Assembly: GCA_902773325.1 (NCBI GenBank)
Contig: CACYDW010000051.1
Location: forward strand, 1 to 41,766
DNA from: an uncultured Ruminococcus sp.
Lineage (GTDB): Bacteria; Bacillota; Clostridia; Oscillospirales; Acutalibacteraceae
Length of the DNA stretch: 41,766 nt
Reading direction: 5' to 3'
Under the pieces are notes generated by a model, which saw nothing but the letters and a program-made list of their open reading frames with translations, searched no databases and was not told the origin of the DNA. Both the position numbers and the translations under genes were made by a program. Every line of letters begins with the position of its first letter. Position 1 is the stretch's first letter. Shown here piece after piece: positions 8,660-16,668 of the stretch.

Positions 8660-8722
8660 AAAGCTCCGCCTTCTGAATCGTTATCGGCGCAGAAGGCGGA
8701 GCTTTGACGTGCGGTTTTTTTT
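8660..8722 (+). terminator. Hairpin after the tcdA-ttcA cluster
   Basis: A perfect 16-bp stem (8660-8675 with 8690-8705, arm AAAGCTCCGCCTTCTG) with a 14-base loop follows the plus-strand cluster. The T-run (8714-8722) begins about 8 bases after the stem, which is further than usual. It is a terminator or an RNA 3'-end protector. Confidence 0.65.
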
Positions 8723-8732
8723 GTATGAGTAT

Positions 8733-8772
8733 AAAAAGAAAGAAGGCGAGGAAATAAACATTCCTGCCTTCT
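8733..8772 (-). terminator. Terminator of the tRNA operon
   Basis: On the minus strand AGAAGGC (8766-8772) pairs with GCCTTCT (8741-8747), with partial pairing inside (GGAA/TTCC). A T-rich tail TTCTTTTT follows. It lies directly downstream of tRNA-Glu. Confidence 0.65.
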
Positions 8773-8782
8773 CTTTAATCCG

Positions 8783-8854
8783 TGACCCGGACGGGAATCG
8801 AACCCGTGTTACCGCCGTGAAAGGGCGGTGTCTTAGCCGCTTGACCACCGGGCC
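8783..8854 (-). tRNA. tRNA-Glu (anticodon TTC)
   Basis: The 72-nucleotide cloverleaf has acceptor strands GGCCCGG and CCGGGTC (one G-T pair), an anticodon stem CCGCC/GGCGG with loop CTTTCAC, and a T-arm with loop TTCGAAT on a fully paired stem ending CCCGT. The discriminator base is A. CCA is not encoded. It is separated from tRNA-Met by 5 bases and shares its promoter. Confidence 0.96.
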
Positions 8855-8859
8855 ATCAG

Positions 8860-8933
8860 TAGCGGTAGTGGGATTTGAACCTACGACACTTCGGGTATGA
8901 ACCGAATGCTCTAGCCAACTGAGCTATACCGCC
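8860..8933 (-). tRNA. tRNA-Met (anticodon CAT, elongator type)
   Basis: The 74-nucleotide cloverleaf has acceptor strands GGCGGTA and TACCGCT and an anticodon stem TTCGG/CCGAA with loop TTCATAC (anticodon CAT). The ordinary first acceptor G-T pair argues against an initiator tRNA. The CAT anticodon could in principle be lysidine-modified tRNA-Ile2, but the acceptor and anticodon stem fit elongator Met better. One T-stem pair is mismatched: A51 opposite C63, the C63 position corresponding to base 8870. CCA is not encoded. Confidence 0.92.
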
Positions 8934-8962
8934 ATAATGGTGTTCTTGTAATCAGCTTTATC

Positions 8963-8991
8963 ATTATACTATTTCCAAATAGTTTTGTCAA
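8963..8991 (-). promoter_or_regulatory. Consensus promoter of the tRNA-Met/tRNA-Glu operon
   Basis: On the minus strand TTGACA (8986-8991), 17 bases, TATAAT (8963-8968). Both hexamers are perfect matches to the sigma-A consensus, as expected for a stable RNA operon. The start would be near 8956, about 22 bases before tRNA-Met. Confidence 0.88.
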
Positions 8992-9023
8992 GGAATAATT
9001 CAAAAAAAACCGCAGCAATATTT

Positions 9024-9487
9024 ATACAGTTTGTAATACTATTACAAACTGTATTGAAAATTCGATCAAAACAATACAATCAGTATATTTTCTATCAATA
9101 TTACCATTGGTAATTATACAAACGGTTATTGGTCATTGTTATAATACAATTTGTATTTTCATCGTATAAAATAACGAATTGTATTATTCTGATAGTAATA
9201 TTTTATTATTATATACAGTTTGTATAATTTTGTAGAATTATTGATCTATGCGAAGCTTGTCGAATGATAATACAAAATGTAATATCAAGCGGATTTTTTT
9301 TCTTTTTTGACAATTCAACCTTTTCAACATTTGAATGTTGAAAAGGTTGAAAACTTATCAACAGGGCTGTTGAAATAGATATATTGTATTATTAGAAAAA
9401 AAGCCATTTTTTATACCATATATATGGTTTTTTAAAAAATCAAGCCATAATTTTTCGTAATAAAAAGGAAGGATTTTACAGTTCGTA
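9024..9487. repeat. Array of TACARTTTGTA palindromes in a long non-coding gap
   Basis: At least five 11-bp palindromic sites of the type TACA-N3-TGTA lie here: TACAGTTTGTA at 9025-9035 and 9214-9224, TACAAACTGTA at 9043-9053, TACAATTTGTA at 9145-9155 and TACAAAATGTA at 9271-9281. Looser relatives occur at 9117-9127, 9173-9183 and 9477-9487 (TACAGTTCGTA). The first two form a larger palindrome, with 14-bp arms at 9024-9037 and 9041-9054. ATTACCATTGGTAAT at 9100-9114 is a further small palindrome. No gene is visible. The neighbours are the tRNA promoter on the left and the 3' end of the acetyltransferase gene on the right. The binding protein, if any, is unknown. Confidence 0.7.
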
Positions 9488-9510
9488 AAATGTTTTTAAC
9501 TTTTTCAACA
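9314..9510. promoter_or_regulatory. DnaA-box-like cluster with an 18-bp-arm palindrome
   Basis: Five motifs of the same TTWTCAACA type as at oriC occur here: TTTTCAACA (9321-9329), its inverse (9336-9344), TTATCAACA (9355-9363), an inverse ATTTCAACA (9368-9376) and TTTTCAACA (9502-9510). The first two are the halves of a perfect inverted repeat with arms 9314-9331 and 9334-9351. A second, looser inverted repeat surrounds 9498-9521. The hairpins lack a proper T-run, so they do not look like terminators. A DnaA-binding role is inferred from the motif only. Confidence 0.5.
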
Positions 9511-9535
9511 TTGAAAAGTTGAAAACTTTGAATTT

Positions 9536-10093
9536 TCAACTTCTACAATTTGTTGAATACTCACTTTTCAGTATGGATAAGCGGTCAATATCATAATAAT
9601 CTCCTTCTTTATACAACTCCTGACGCAATGTTCCCTCATATTTCATGCCGATTTTTTCCATTACGCGCCGCGAGGCAGGATTGCAGCTCATACAGCAGCC
9701 TGCTATTTTGTTGAAATTCCACTTCGTAAATCCATAGCGCAGCATTACCTCTGCTGCTTCTGTCGCATAGCCGCAGTTCATATAATCTCTGTCTATATAA
9801 TAGGAGATATCTGCCCGATGGTGCAGATCGTTGATGTTAATAAGTCCCACATTGCCGATATACTGCCCGTTATCTTTAAGCAAAACAGCAAATTCAAAAG
9901 CGTGTCGGTTTTTCATATTCTGTTTGATCACATCAAACCACCATTCCGCCCTCTCCCTTGAGTATTCAAGGGGAATACCATAGGTTGTGCGGTAAATCTC
10001 AGGCTGTCTTACAACAGAAAGAAAGCTGTCAATATCACTTTTTTTGTATTCTCTTATGATCAACCGACGGGTGCTCCATTTTTTTTCAAACAT
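9536..10093 (-). CDS. GNAT-family N-acetyltransferase (RimJ/RimL-like)
   Basis: The 185-residue protein starts with WSTRRLIIREYKKSD, typical of the RimJ/RimL/Acetyltransf_3 group. It continues with YIGNVGLININDLHHRADIS and the acetyl-CoA-binding region MNCGYATEAAEVMLRYGF. CNPASRRVMEKIGMKYEGTL is the family's closing helix and strand. It transfers an acetyl group from acetyl-CoA to an amine, and the substrate is not predictable. The ribosome site GGGAGAGA lies about 7 bases before the ATG. It is monocistronic, between the guaB terminator and the palindrome-rich gap. Confidence 0.9.
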   Translation of the reverse strand: MFEKKWSTRRLIIREYKKSDIDSFLSVVRQPEIYRTTYGIPLEYSRERAEWWFDVIKQNMKNRHAFEFAVLLKDNGQYIGNVGLININDLHHRADISYYIDRDYMNCGYATEAAEVMLRYGFTKWNFNKIAGCCMSCNPASRRVMEKIGMKYEGTLRQELYKEGDYYDIDRLSILKSEYSTNCRS

Positions 10094-10145
10094 GACCGCT
10101 CTCTCCCGTATAAATCATCTTCTGATTCCACCATTTCTTAACATT

Positions 10146-10174
10146 ATTATAATATGAAAAAACAGGAAATGCAA
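10146..10174 (-). promoter_or_regulatory. Promoter of the GNAT gene
   Basis: On the minus strand TTGCAT (10169-10174), 17 bases, TATAAT (10146-10151). The -35 lies inside the guaB terminator hairpin. Confidence 0.5.
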
Positions 10175-10201
10175 TGACGGCAAAGCCGCTGCATTTCCTG
10201 T
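10156..10201 (-). terminator. Terminator of guaB
   Basis: A 12-bp outer stem (10190-10201 with 10162-10173, arm ACAGGAAATGCA) encloses a small inner GC stem. On the minus strand it is followed by a run of six T. It lies just after the guaB stop codon. Confidence 0.85.
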
Positions 10202-10208
10202 AATGTTA

Positions 10209-11705
<1,497 letters not shown>

Positions 11706-11740
11706 TCATTATATATTTTTAAGAAATTTATTAGTACTTA

Positions 11741-11749
11741 ATTATATCA
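11741..11749 (-). promoter_or_regulatory. Extended -10 promoter of guaB
   Basis: The minus strand carries TGATATAAT (TG, one base, TATAAT) about 55 bases before the guaB start. The -35 region is AT-rich without a good hexamer. The rest of the 315-bp guaB-serS gap holds the serS terminator and one parS site; nothing else is seen. Confidence 0.5.
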
Positions 11750-11913
11750 TAAATGAATTATTTATTATTCTAATAAAGAAAAATAAATTCGGCTTTATGT
11801 GGATTTTATCTCCATGTTTCCGGCAAAATCTATGCATATTTCCTGCTTGCTTTTTGGTGATTTCCATAAGTCCTCAAACAATTTTTTTGACTGATATGCA
11901 TATAAGCTAAACT

Positions 11914-11929
11914 TGTTCCACGTGGAACC
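11914..11929. promoter_or_regulatory. parS site (ParB-binding), 15/16 match
   Basis: TGTTCCACGTGGAACC differs in its last base from the perfect palindrome found four more times in this window. It lies between guaB and serS, just after the serS terminator. Confidence 0.85.
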
Positions 11930-11934
11930 ATTAT

Positions 11935-11967
11935 AAAAATTCCCCCGACACATAGGTGCCGGAGGAA
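11935..11967 (-). terminator. Terminator of serS
   Basis: On the minus strand a fully paired 12-bp stem (11956-11967 with 11940-11951, with G-T pairs) and a 4-base loop are followed by TTTTTAT. It is GC-rich and lies about 35 bases after the serS stop. Confidence 0.88.
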
Positions 11968-12002
11968 CAACAAGGTTTTGCCGAATCATGTATGAAAACG
12001 GT

Positions 12003-13286
12003 TTACGGCTTTTTGATAACGTCAATCCCCATATAAGGACGAAGTACCTCGGGAACGGTAACTGAACCGTCCTCATTCTGATATTGTTCAACGATAGCAG
12101 GAATCACACGGCTGGTTGCCAGACCGGACGCATTGAGTGTGTGGGCAAAGTGCATCTTCTTGTCCTCGCCTCTGTATCTGACATTGCCCCTGCGCGCCTG
12201 ATAGTCACGTGCATTAGAAGCAGAGCTTACCTCCTTATAGATTTCCATGCTGGGAATCCATACCTCGATATCATAGGTTCTTGCCATAGAGAAGGAGCAG
12301 TCACCCGCGGCAAGCTTGCTCAGACGATAGTGAAGTCCAAGCTCCCTGACAAGTCTTTCTGCCTTTTCAACCAGTTCTTCAAAAGCAATATCCGATTTAT
12401 CGTCCTCTGTATACTGTACCATTTCAACCTTATTGAACTGGTGTCCTCTGATCATACCGCGCTCTTCGCTGCGATAGCTGCCTGCTTCACGGCGATAACA
12501 AGGTGTATAGGCGATATATTTTTTAGGCAGCTCCTCGATCGGAATAATTTCATCTCTGTGGAGGTTGACAAGAGCGGTTTCTGCTGTAGGCAGCATGAAT
12601 TTCTTGTCGTTGCTGGTAGGATTGGCGATCCAATATACCTCGTCCTCAAACTTCGGGAACTGACCTGCAACGTAACCGCACTGGTAGCCGAGCATGTGCG
12701 GAGGAAGGATAAACTCGAAACCGTCTTTGATATGCTCATTGATAAAGAAGTTGAGAAGCGCCCATTCCATTCTTGCGCCCCAGCCTCTGTAAAGCCAGCT
12801 TCCGGCACCGCCGATTTTTGCACCTCTCTGGTAGTCGATCATGCCGAGGCTTTCGCAAAGCTCTACATGATCCTTGAGCGGGAAGATGAAGGAGGGCTTT
12901 TCACCAAAATATCTGACAGGTTCGTTCTGCTCCTTACCGCCTGCACAAACGTCATCATCGGGAAGGTTCGGAAGCGAAAGAAGAAGTGTCTGCTGCTTAT
13001 TATCCAGTTCACTGATAACACTGTCGCCCTCTTTGATTTTTGCTACAAGCTCCTTCATCTTTGCCATGATCTCGCTTGCATCGCCGCCGGCCTTTTTGAT
13101 CTGGGGAATCTGCTTGCTTGCAGCATTCTGTTCAGCCTTCATTGCTTCAACAATGCCCATCTGCTCACGCTTCTGTGCATCTACGGCAAGGATCTCATCA
13201 ACGACACTGTCAAGATTCATTTCTCTTTTTTTAATTTTAGCCTTTACTTCATCGGGTTTTTCTCTGAGGTATTTGATATCGATCAT
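12003..13286 (-). CDS. serS: Seryl-tRNA synthetase
   Basis: At 427 residues it is the usual length. The N-terminal arm is a long coiled coil (about residues 30-105, KIKKREMNLDSVVDEILAVD onward) that grips the long variable arm of tRNA-Ser. The class II core follows, with motif 2 CYRREAGSYRSEERGMIRGH and the region EVSSASNARDYQARR. Motif 3 is around GLATSRVIPAIVEQYQ. It charges tRNA-Ser in the cytoplasm. The leader is too short for a T-box riboswitch, which regulates serS in many Firmicutes. The gene lies between parB and guaB, the usual B. subtilis-like position after spo0J. Confidence 0.98.
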   Translation of the reverse strand: MIDIKYLREKPDEVKAKIKKREMNLDSVVDEILAVDAQKREQMGIVEAMKAEQNAASKQIPQIKKAGGDASEIMAKMKELVAKIKEGDSVISELDNKQQTLLLSLPNLPDDDVCAGGKEQNEPVRYFGEKPSFIFPLKDHVELCESLGMIDYQRGAKIGGAGSWLYRGWGARMEWALLNFFINEHIKDGFEFILPPHMLGYQCGYVAGQFPKFEDEVYWIANPTSNDKKFMLPTAETALVNLHRDEIIPIEELPKKYIAYTPCYRREAGSYRSEERGMIRGHQFNKVEMVQYTEDDKSDIAFEELVEKAERLVRELGLHYRLSKLAAGDCSFSMARTYDIEVWIPSMEIYKEVSSASNARDYQARRGNVRYRGEDKKMHFAHTLNASGLATSRVIPAIVEQYQNEDGSVTVPEVLRPYMGIDVIKKP

Positions 13287-13316
13287 TTTAAAATCTCCTT
13301 TTATCAGATATGCTTT

Positions 13317-13345
13317 ATTATATCACAGTATGGCGCAAATTTCCA
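13317..13345 (-). promoter_or_regulatory. Promoter of serS
   Basis: On the minus strand an extended -10 TGATATAAT (TATAAT at 13317-13322) has TGGAAA 17 bases upstream (13340-13345). The start codon lies about 30 bases from the -10. Confidence 0.55.
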
Positions 13346-13365
13346 TACGTCAGCACAAATTTTCA

Positions 13366-13384
13366 AAATGCTTCTGCGGAAGCA
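13366..13384 (-). terminator. Possible weak terminator after parB
   Basis: A 6-bp stem (TGCTTC/GAAGCA) with a 4-base loop is followed by TTTTG on the minus strand. It lies directly after the parB stop codon. The stem is short, so termination may be partial. Confidence 0.35.
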
Positions 13385-13391
13385 AGAGAGG

Positions 13392-14255
13392 TTATCCCTG
13401 TGTATCAAAGAGCTTTGCCAGCTCACCGAGGTCATCGTCATTATAGAATTCGATTTCGAGCACACCGCCGCCGTTTTTACCGTTAACGACCTTGACCCTT
13501 CTGCCGAGGTGTTCATTCAGTGCCAGCTCGACTTCATCAAAAAAAGATTTTCTCTGATGTGACTCCGCTTTTGTCTGCTGTGAAGCTGCCTCATTATATT
13601 TTTTAGCAAGCTTTTCTACATCTCTGACGGTAAGGTCGCCGTCTTTGATTTCATGGGCAATTTTCAATCGAGTATCAGGGTCATTGAAGCTCAGGAGTGC
13701 TTTTGCGTGTCCGACAGAAATATTGCCGTTTCTGAGCATACTCAGAATCTCATCGGGCAATGCCAGCAGCCGCAGGGCATTGGAAATAGCGGAACGGCTC
13801 TTTCCCACGGATTTTGAAAGATCGTCATGTGTCAGCGAATAGCTGTCGATGAGTGTACGATAGCCGAGGGCTTCTTCAACGGGATTGAGGTCTTCTCTTT
13901 GCAGATTTTCGATCATAGCGATCTGCATCATCTCAGAATCCGTCATTTCTCTGATGATAACAGGTACCTCAAACAGTCCTGCCATTCTGCTTGCCCGCCA
14001 TCTTCTTTCACCCGCTACGAGCTGGTAGCCGCCCTCCGGCAGCGGTCGCACGATCAGCGGCTGAAGTACACCGTGGCTTGCGATAGAATCGGCAAGCTCG
14101 GCGAGGCTTTCTTCGTCAAAATCCTGTCTGGGCTGAGATCGGTTCGGTTCAATGTCTGATATACTGATCGACACAACCCCCGCAGAATCCTGAACATCAT
14201 TTTCAAGAAAAAGCGCATCAAGACCTTTGCCGAGTCCGCTTTTTTTTCCTGCCAT
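13392..14255 (-). CDS. parB: Chromosome-partitioning protein ParB (Spo0J)
   Basis: The 287-residue protein starts with KKSGLGKGLDALF, the ParB N-terminus that stimulates the ParA ATPase. The CTP-binding domain contains GERRWRASRMAG. The helix-turn-helix region VGKSRSAISNALRLL carries the Arg of GKSR and the Gly of SVGHAKA, residues typical of ParB rather than Noc. The C-terminal dimerisation domain ends at the stop. ParB loads at parS and spreads as a CTP-dependent sliding clamp. It follows parA by 97 bases, and five parS sites lie within 8 kb. The ribosome site is AAGGTGGG. Confidence 0.96.
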   Translation of the reverse strand: MAGKKSGLGKGLDALFLENDVQDSAGVVSISISDIEPNRSQPRQDFDEESLAELADSIASHGVLQPLIVRPLPEGGYQLVAGERRWRASRMAGLFEVPVIIREMTDSEMMQIAMIENLQREDLNPVEEALGYRTLIDSYSLTHDDLSKSVGKSRSAISNALRLLALPDEILSMLRNGNISVGHAKALLSFNDPDTRLKIAHEIKDGDLTVRDVEKLAKKYNEAASQQTKAESHQRKSFFDEVELALNEHLGRRVKVVNGKNGGGVLEIEFYNDDDLGELAKLFDTQG

Positions 14256-14352
14256 TTTATTCCCACCTTTGTTTTATACTCTTTTACCTGCCCCACAAGC
14301 AAACATAACCATTTATAACCGGTTGAGTACGCTCAGCAGCATCATACAGCTA

Positions 14353-15117
14353 TTACTCATTATTCCTGATAATCTCTTTGGACAGATCCATATAAGCAGC
14401 CGAGCCTTTCGAGGACTTATCAAAATACATGATCGGCTGACCGAAGCTGGGGGCTTCTGAAAGTCTGACACCTCTTGGCACTACCGCAGAAAAGACCTTT
14501 CTCGGGAAGAACCTTTTAACCTCTGCAACGACCTGCTGCGTAAGGTTGAGCCTTCCGTCATACATCGTGAGCAATACGCCCTCAATATCGAGATACTGAT
14601 TATATCTTCTCTTGACCTTTCTTACGGTATTCATCAGCTGAGATAGACCCTCCAGCGCATAATACTCCGGCTGAATCGGCACTAACAGCGTATCTGCCGC
14701 GCAGAATGCGTTGGTGGTTATCAGACCGAGCGAAGGCGGACAGTCGACAAATATGAAATCGTATTCTGCCTTAATAGGCGCTAAAGCGGTTTTGAGCTTG
14801 GCTTCACGGTGATCTGCTTCTACAAGCTCAATTTCTGCCGCCGCCAGATCCATACTTGCCGGAACAATATCCAGATTAGAAAACTGCGTATGTACAACAG
14901 CATCCTCCGCTTTCACATTGTCGATCATCAGGCTGTAGGAAGAATACTTAACGGTTCGCTTATCTACACCGACGCCGCTGGTAGCGTTTCCCTGAGGATC
15001 GGTATCAACCAGCAGAACCTTTTTTCCCAGCATAGCAATGCCTGCTGCGGTATTAACGGCAGTCGTTGTTTTGCCAACGCCGCCCTTTTGATTGGTAACA
15101 GCAATAATCTTTCCCAA
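14353..15117 (-). CDS. parA: Chromosome-partitioning ATPase ParA (Soj)
   Basis: The protein is 254 residues from a TTG start that reads (M)GKIIAVTNQKGGVGKTTT. The deviant Walker A KGGVGKTTT is at residues 11-19, and the Walker B-like region is FIFVDCPPSLG. ParA dimerises on ATP, binds DNA non-specifically and is stimulated by ParB; in Firmicutes it also controls DnaA. The frame stays open upstream to 15249, but GGAGGG lies exactly 6 bases before the TTG and the extra residues are not ParA-like. A near-perfect promoter is at 15179-15207. Confidence 0.96.
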   Translation of the reverse strand: MGKIIAVTNQKGGVGKTTTAVNTAAGIAMLGKKVLLVDTDPQGNATSGVGVDKRTVKYSSYSLMIDNVKAEDAVVHTQFSNLDIVPASMDLAAAEIELVEADHREAKLKTALAPIKAEYDFIFVDCPPSLGLITTNAFCAADTLLVPIQPEYYALEGLSQLMNTVRKVKRRYNQYLDIEGVLLTMYDGRLNLTQQVVAEVKRFFPRKVFSAVVPRGVRLSEAPSFGQPIMYFDKSSKGSAAYMDLSKEIIRNNE

Positions 15118-15178
15118 TATTTTCCCTCCCGAAATTTCTTTGATTTCCTTATTTCTATTGATCTTTATTCCGCTCCCT

Positions 15179-15207
15179 ATTATATCACTCTTCCCTAAGA
15201 ATATCAA
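15179..15207 (-). promoter_or_regulatory. Promoter of parA-parB
   Basis: On the minus strand TTGATA (15202-15207), 17 bases ending in TGA, TATAAT (15179-15184). This combines a good -35 with an extended -10. It drives parAB independently of noc. Confidence 0.75.
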
Positions 15208-15230
15208 CCTTAAAATCACAGCGCAGCGGC

Positions 15231-15340
15231 GCTGCACCCGTGTTCGCATTTTCGCTCAGCACCATAGGAAACTTCCCTTTTCTGATAAGTTGAATAACAT
15301 AATCCGCCCTACGCTTCTATACAACCGGGCTATCGCTCTT
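15231..15340 (+). repeat. 110-bp dispersed repeat, copy 1
   Basis: This stretch aligns without gaps to 41585-41694, and I count about 86 of 110 bases identical. Both copies start with GCTGCACCCGTGTTCGC and end with TATCGCTCTT. Both are intergenic and upstream of a minus-strand gene. There is no open frame or terminal inverted repeat. Function is unknown. Confidence 0.8.
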
Positions 15341-15478
15341 AAAACGGGAGATTGGTGCTATGCCGCGCCGCTAACACCACGGAAATCAATTTTTAAAAAT
15401 TCACGGTACATATCCTCACTTTCACCCTATTTGCTGTGTCAGATATGGACGAAAAGTTCGTTTTTTTAGGAAAGGGGT

Positions 15479-15521
15479 CCGGGGGAGAACCCTTTGTTTT
15501 CAAACAAAGGGTTTCCCCCGG
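15479..15521. repeat. Long GC-rich hairpin in the noc-parA gap
   Basis: About 20 bp of stem with a single bulged base and a 2-base loop. The arms begin CCGGGGGA and end TCCCCCGG. No T-run follows on either strand, so it is not a classical terminator. It looks like a dispersed intergenic hairpin of the kind also seen at 34514-34584 and at the right end of the window. Confidence 0.65.
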
Positions 15522-15566
15522 AAAACTGCCCGGCAAAATTGATTTTCCAGGCTAACAACAGTGGTC

Positions 15567-15608
15567 TGTTGATATTAAGCGGTTGATATTAAGCGGTTGA
15601 TATTAAGC
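15567..15608 (+). repeat. 14-bp tandem repeat, three units
   Basis: Three head-to-tail copies of GGTTGATATTAAGC (the first begins TG). The repeat is intergenic, between the hairpin and the parS palindrome. Too few and too short units for a CRISPR array. Confidence 0.9.
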
Positions 15609-15671
15609 GTTGGCACTTTCAAAACAAAACGCGAAAGCAACAGCGAAGGCACTCCGCCGCCGCTCAATTAC

Positions 15672-15707
15672 TGTTCAAGAATGTTCCACGTGGAACATTC
15701 TTGAACA
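15672..15707. promoter_or_regulatory. parS site at the centre of a perfect 36-bp palindrome
   Basis: The parS core TGTTCCACGTGGAACA is at 15682-15697. The symmetry continues 10 bases to each side (outer arms TGTTCAAGAA and TTCTTGAACA), giving 18-bp arms with no mismatch. It lies 20 bases after the noc stop codon. The other parS sites lack this extension. There is no T-run, though the transcript could still form a long hairpin. Confidence 0.95.
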
Positions 15708-15726
15708 ACAGGAAACATTGCAGCCA

Positions 15727-16524
15727 CTATTTAGGAATTCTGACGGTATATTCGATATAGGTATCACTCTCTGTCTGCTTTGATGTTGCTGAAATACCGA
15801 ACGAGCGCATAGAACCGACCGCATGGTTGATGGTGTTCTCAAAGATCCTTTTATCCTTGATAATTGCCTTATTTTTCTGACGCTGCTTTTTTTCGTCCTG
15901 ACTAAGCTGTAAATAGCTCTCGATATACTTTTCGCTCTGAGAAACATTCATGTTGTATTCAATGATCTCGCTCAGAATCATTCTGCGCTCCAGAGCGTCT
16001 GTAATTCTAAGCAGAGCGAGCGCATGACGTTCCGTAAGCCGTGCCTTGATGATCAGTGCTTTTTCTTCCTCTGTCAGAGCTAAGATTCTGAGCTTATTTT
16101 CGAGCGCAGATTTTGTTTTGACAATTCTGCGGGAGGTTTCTTTTTCAGAAAGCTCTCCGAAAGCAAGCAGATTATCAATACCTCGTGCCTCCTCAAAGCA
16201 GTTGAGGTCTGCCCTTTGCAGATTTTCTACCAGTGAATATACCTCTGCCTCACTGTCACTGCACGAAATAATGATACACGGTACTTTAGTCTTTCCGCAC
16301 ATTGCCGCCGCACGCAGCCGCCGTTCACCCGCGATCAGCTCATATTCTGATGCGCTGATCTTCCTCACGATAATGGGCTGTATAATACCGTTTTGTTTAA
16401 TGCTGTAGGAAAGCTCCCGCAGATTGTCGGGACTGTAATTTGTTCTTGCCTGCGTTTTGCAAGGTCTGATCTGTACGATCGGAATGTCGGTGATTCTTCG
16501 TTGTTGTTTTCTTATCAACAGCAT
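15727..16524 (-). CDS. noc: Nucleoid-occlusion protein Noc (ParB paralogue)
   Basis: The 265-residue ParB-fold protein has the CTP-binding motif GERRLRAAAMCG at about residues 66-77. It is placed as Noc by gene order (rsmG, noc, parA, parB) and by residues: its recognition region reads KSALENKLRIL and RLTERHALAL. The Lys of NKLR and the Arg of TERHA are those of Noc where ParB has other residues and Gly. Noc binds its own sites and keeps the division machinery off the nucleoid. The N-terminus (MLLIRKQQRRITDIP) is much shorter than in B. subtilis Noc and lacks an obvious amphipathic membrane helix. The ribosome site GGGGGAAC precedes the ATG. Confidence 0.85.
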   Translation of the reverse strand: MLLIRKQQRRITDIPIVQIRPCKTQARTNYSPDNLRELSYSIKQNGIIQPIIVRKISASEYELIAGERRLRAAAMCGKTKVPCIIISCSDSEAEVYSLVENLQRADLNCFEEARGIDNLLAFGELSEKETSRRIVKTKSALENKLRILALTEEEKALIIKARLTERHALALLRITDALERRMILSEIIEYNMNVSQSEKYIESYLQLSQDEKKQRQKNKAIIKDKRIFENTINHAVGSMRSFGISATSKQTESDTYIEYTVRIPK

Positions 16525-16668
16525 GTCTGTTCCCCCTTCTGTACTAATAGCAGATTGACAAGGTATTTCGTCGGGTCTTTTTGATATTAGTATTATAAGA
16601 TGATATTACCATATAAGCCCTGTTATTTTTGTCATATAGTGGTTGTCATAAGATGAAAGGAAATGTTG

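Noticed and set aside
8709-8900. A 63-codon open frame on the plus strand containing DPDGNRTRVT and VVGFEPTTLRV
   Set aside because: It reads through the antisense strand of tRNA-Glu and part of tRNA-Met. These peptides are the well-known false translations of tRNA genes.
9024-9281. BlaI/MecI or CopY operators
   Set aside because: Those have TACA and TGTA separated by two bases, but here the gap is three, and no target gene or regulator gene is adjacent.
9314-9351. The large inverted repeat as a terminator for the GNAT gene
   Set aside because: It lies about 185 bases after the GNAT stop, is AT-rich and is not followed by a T-run on the minus strand.
11795-12091. A 98-codon minus-strand frame after serS
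   Set aside because: Its first third lies in another frame of serS, and it then runs through the serS terminator and the parS site. No ribosome site or family resemblance is seen.
13287-13391. T-box riboswitch for serS
   Set aside because: The leader between the -10 and the start codon is only about 30 bases, so there is no room for a T-box.
15118-15249. N-terminal extension of ParA by 44 codons
   Set aside because: The added residues are not ParA-like, and the parA promoter -10 and -35 lie within that stretch.
15567-15608. Possible CRISPR remnant (three 14-bp repeats)
   Set aside because: Units are contiguous without spacers and too short. It is a simple tandem repeat.
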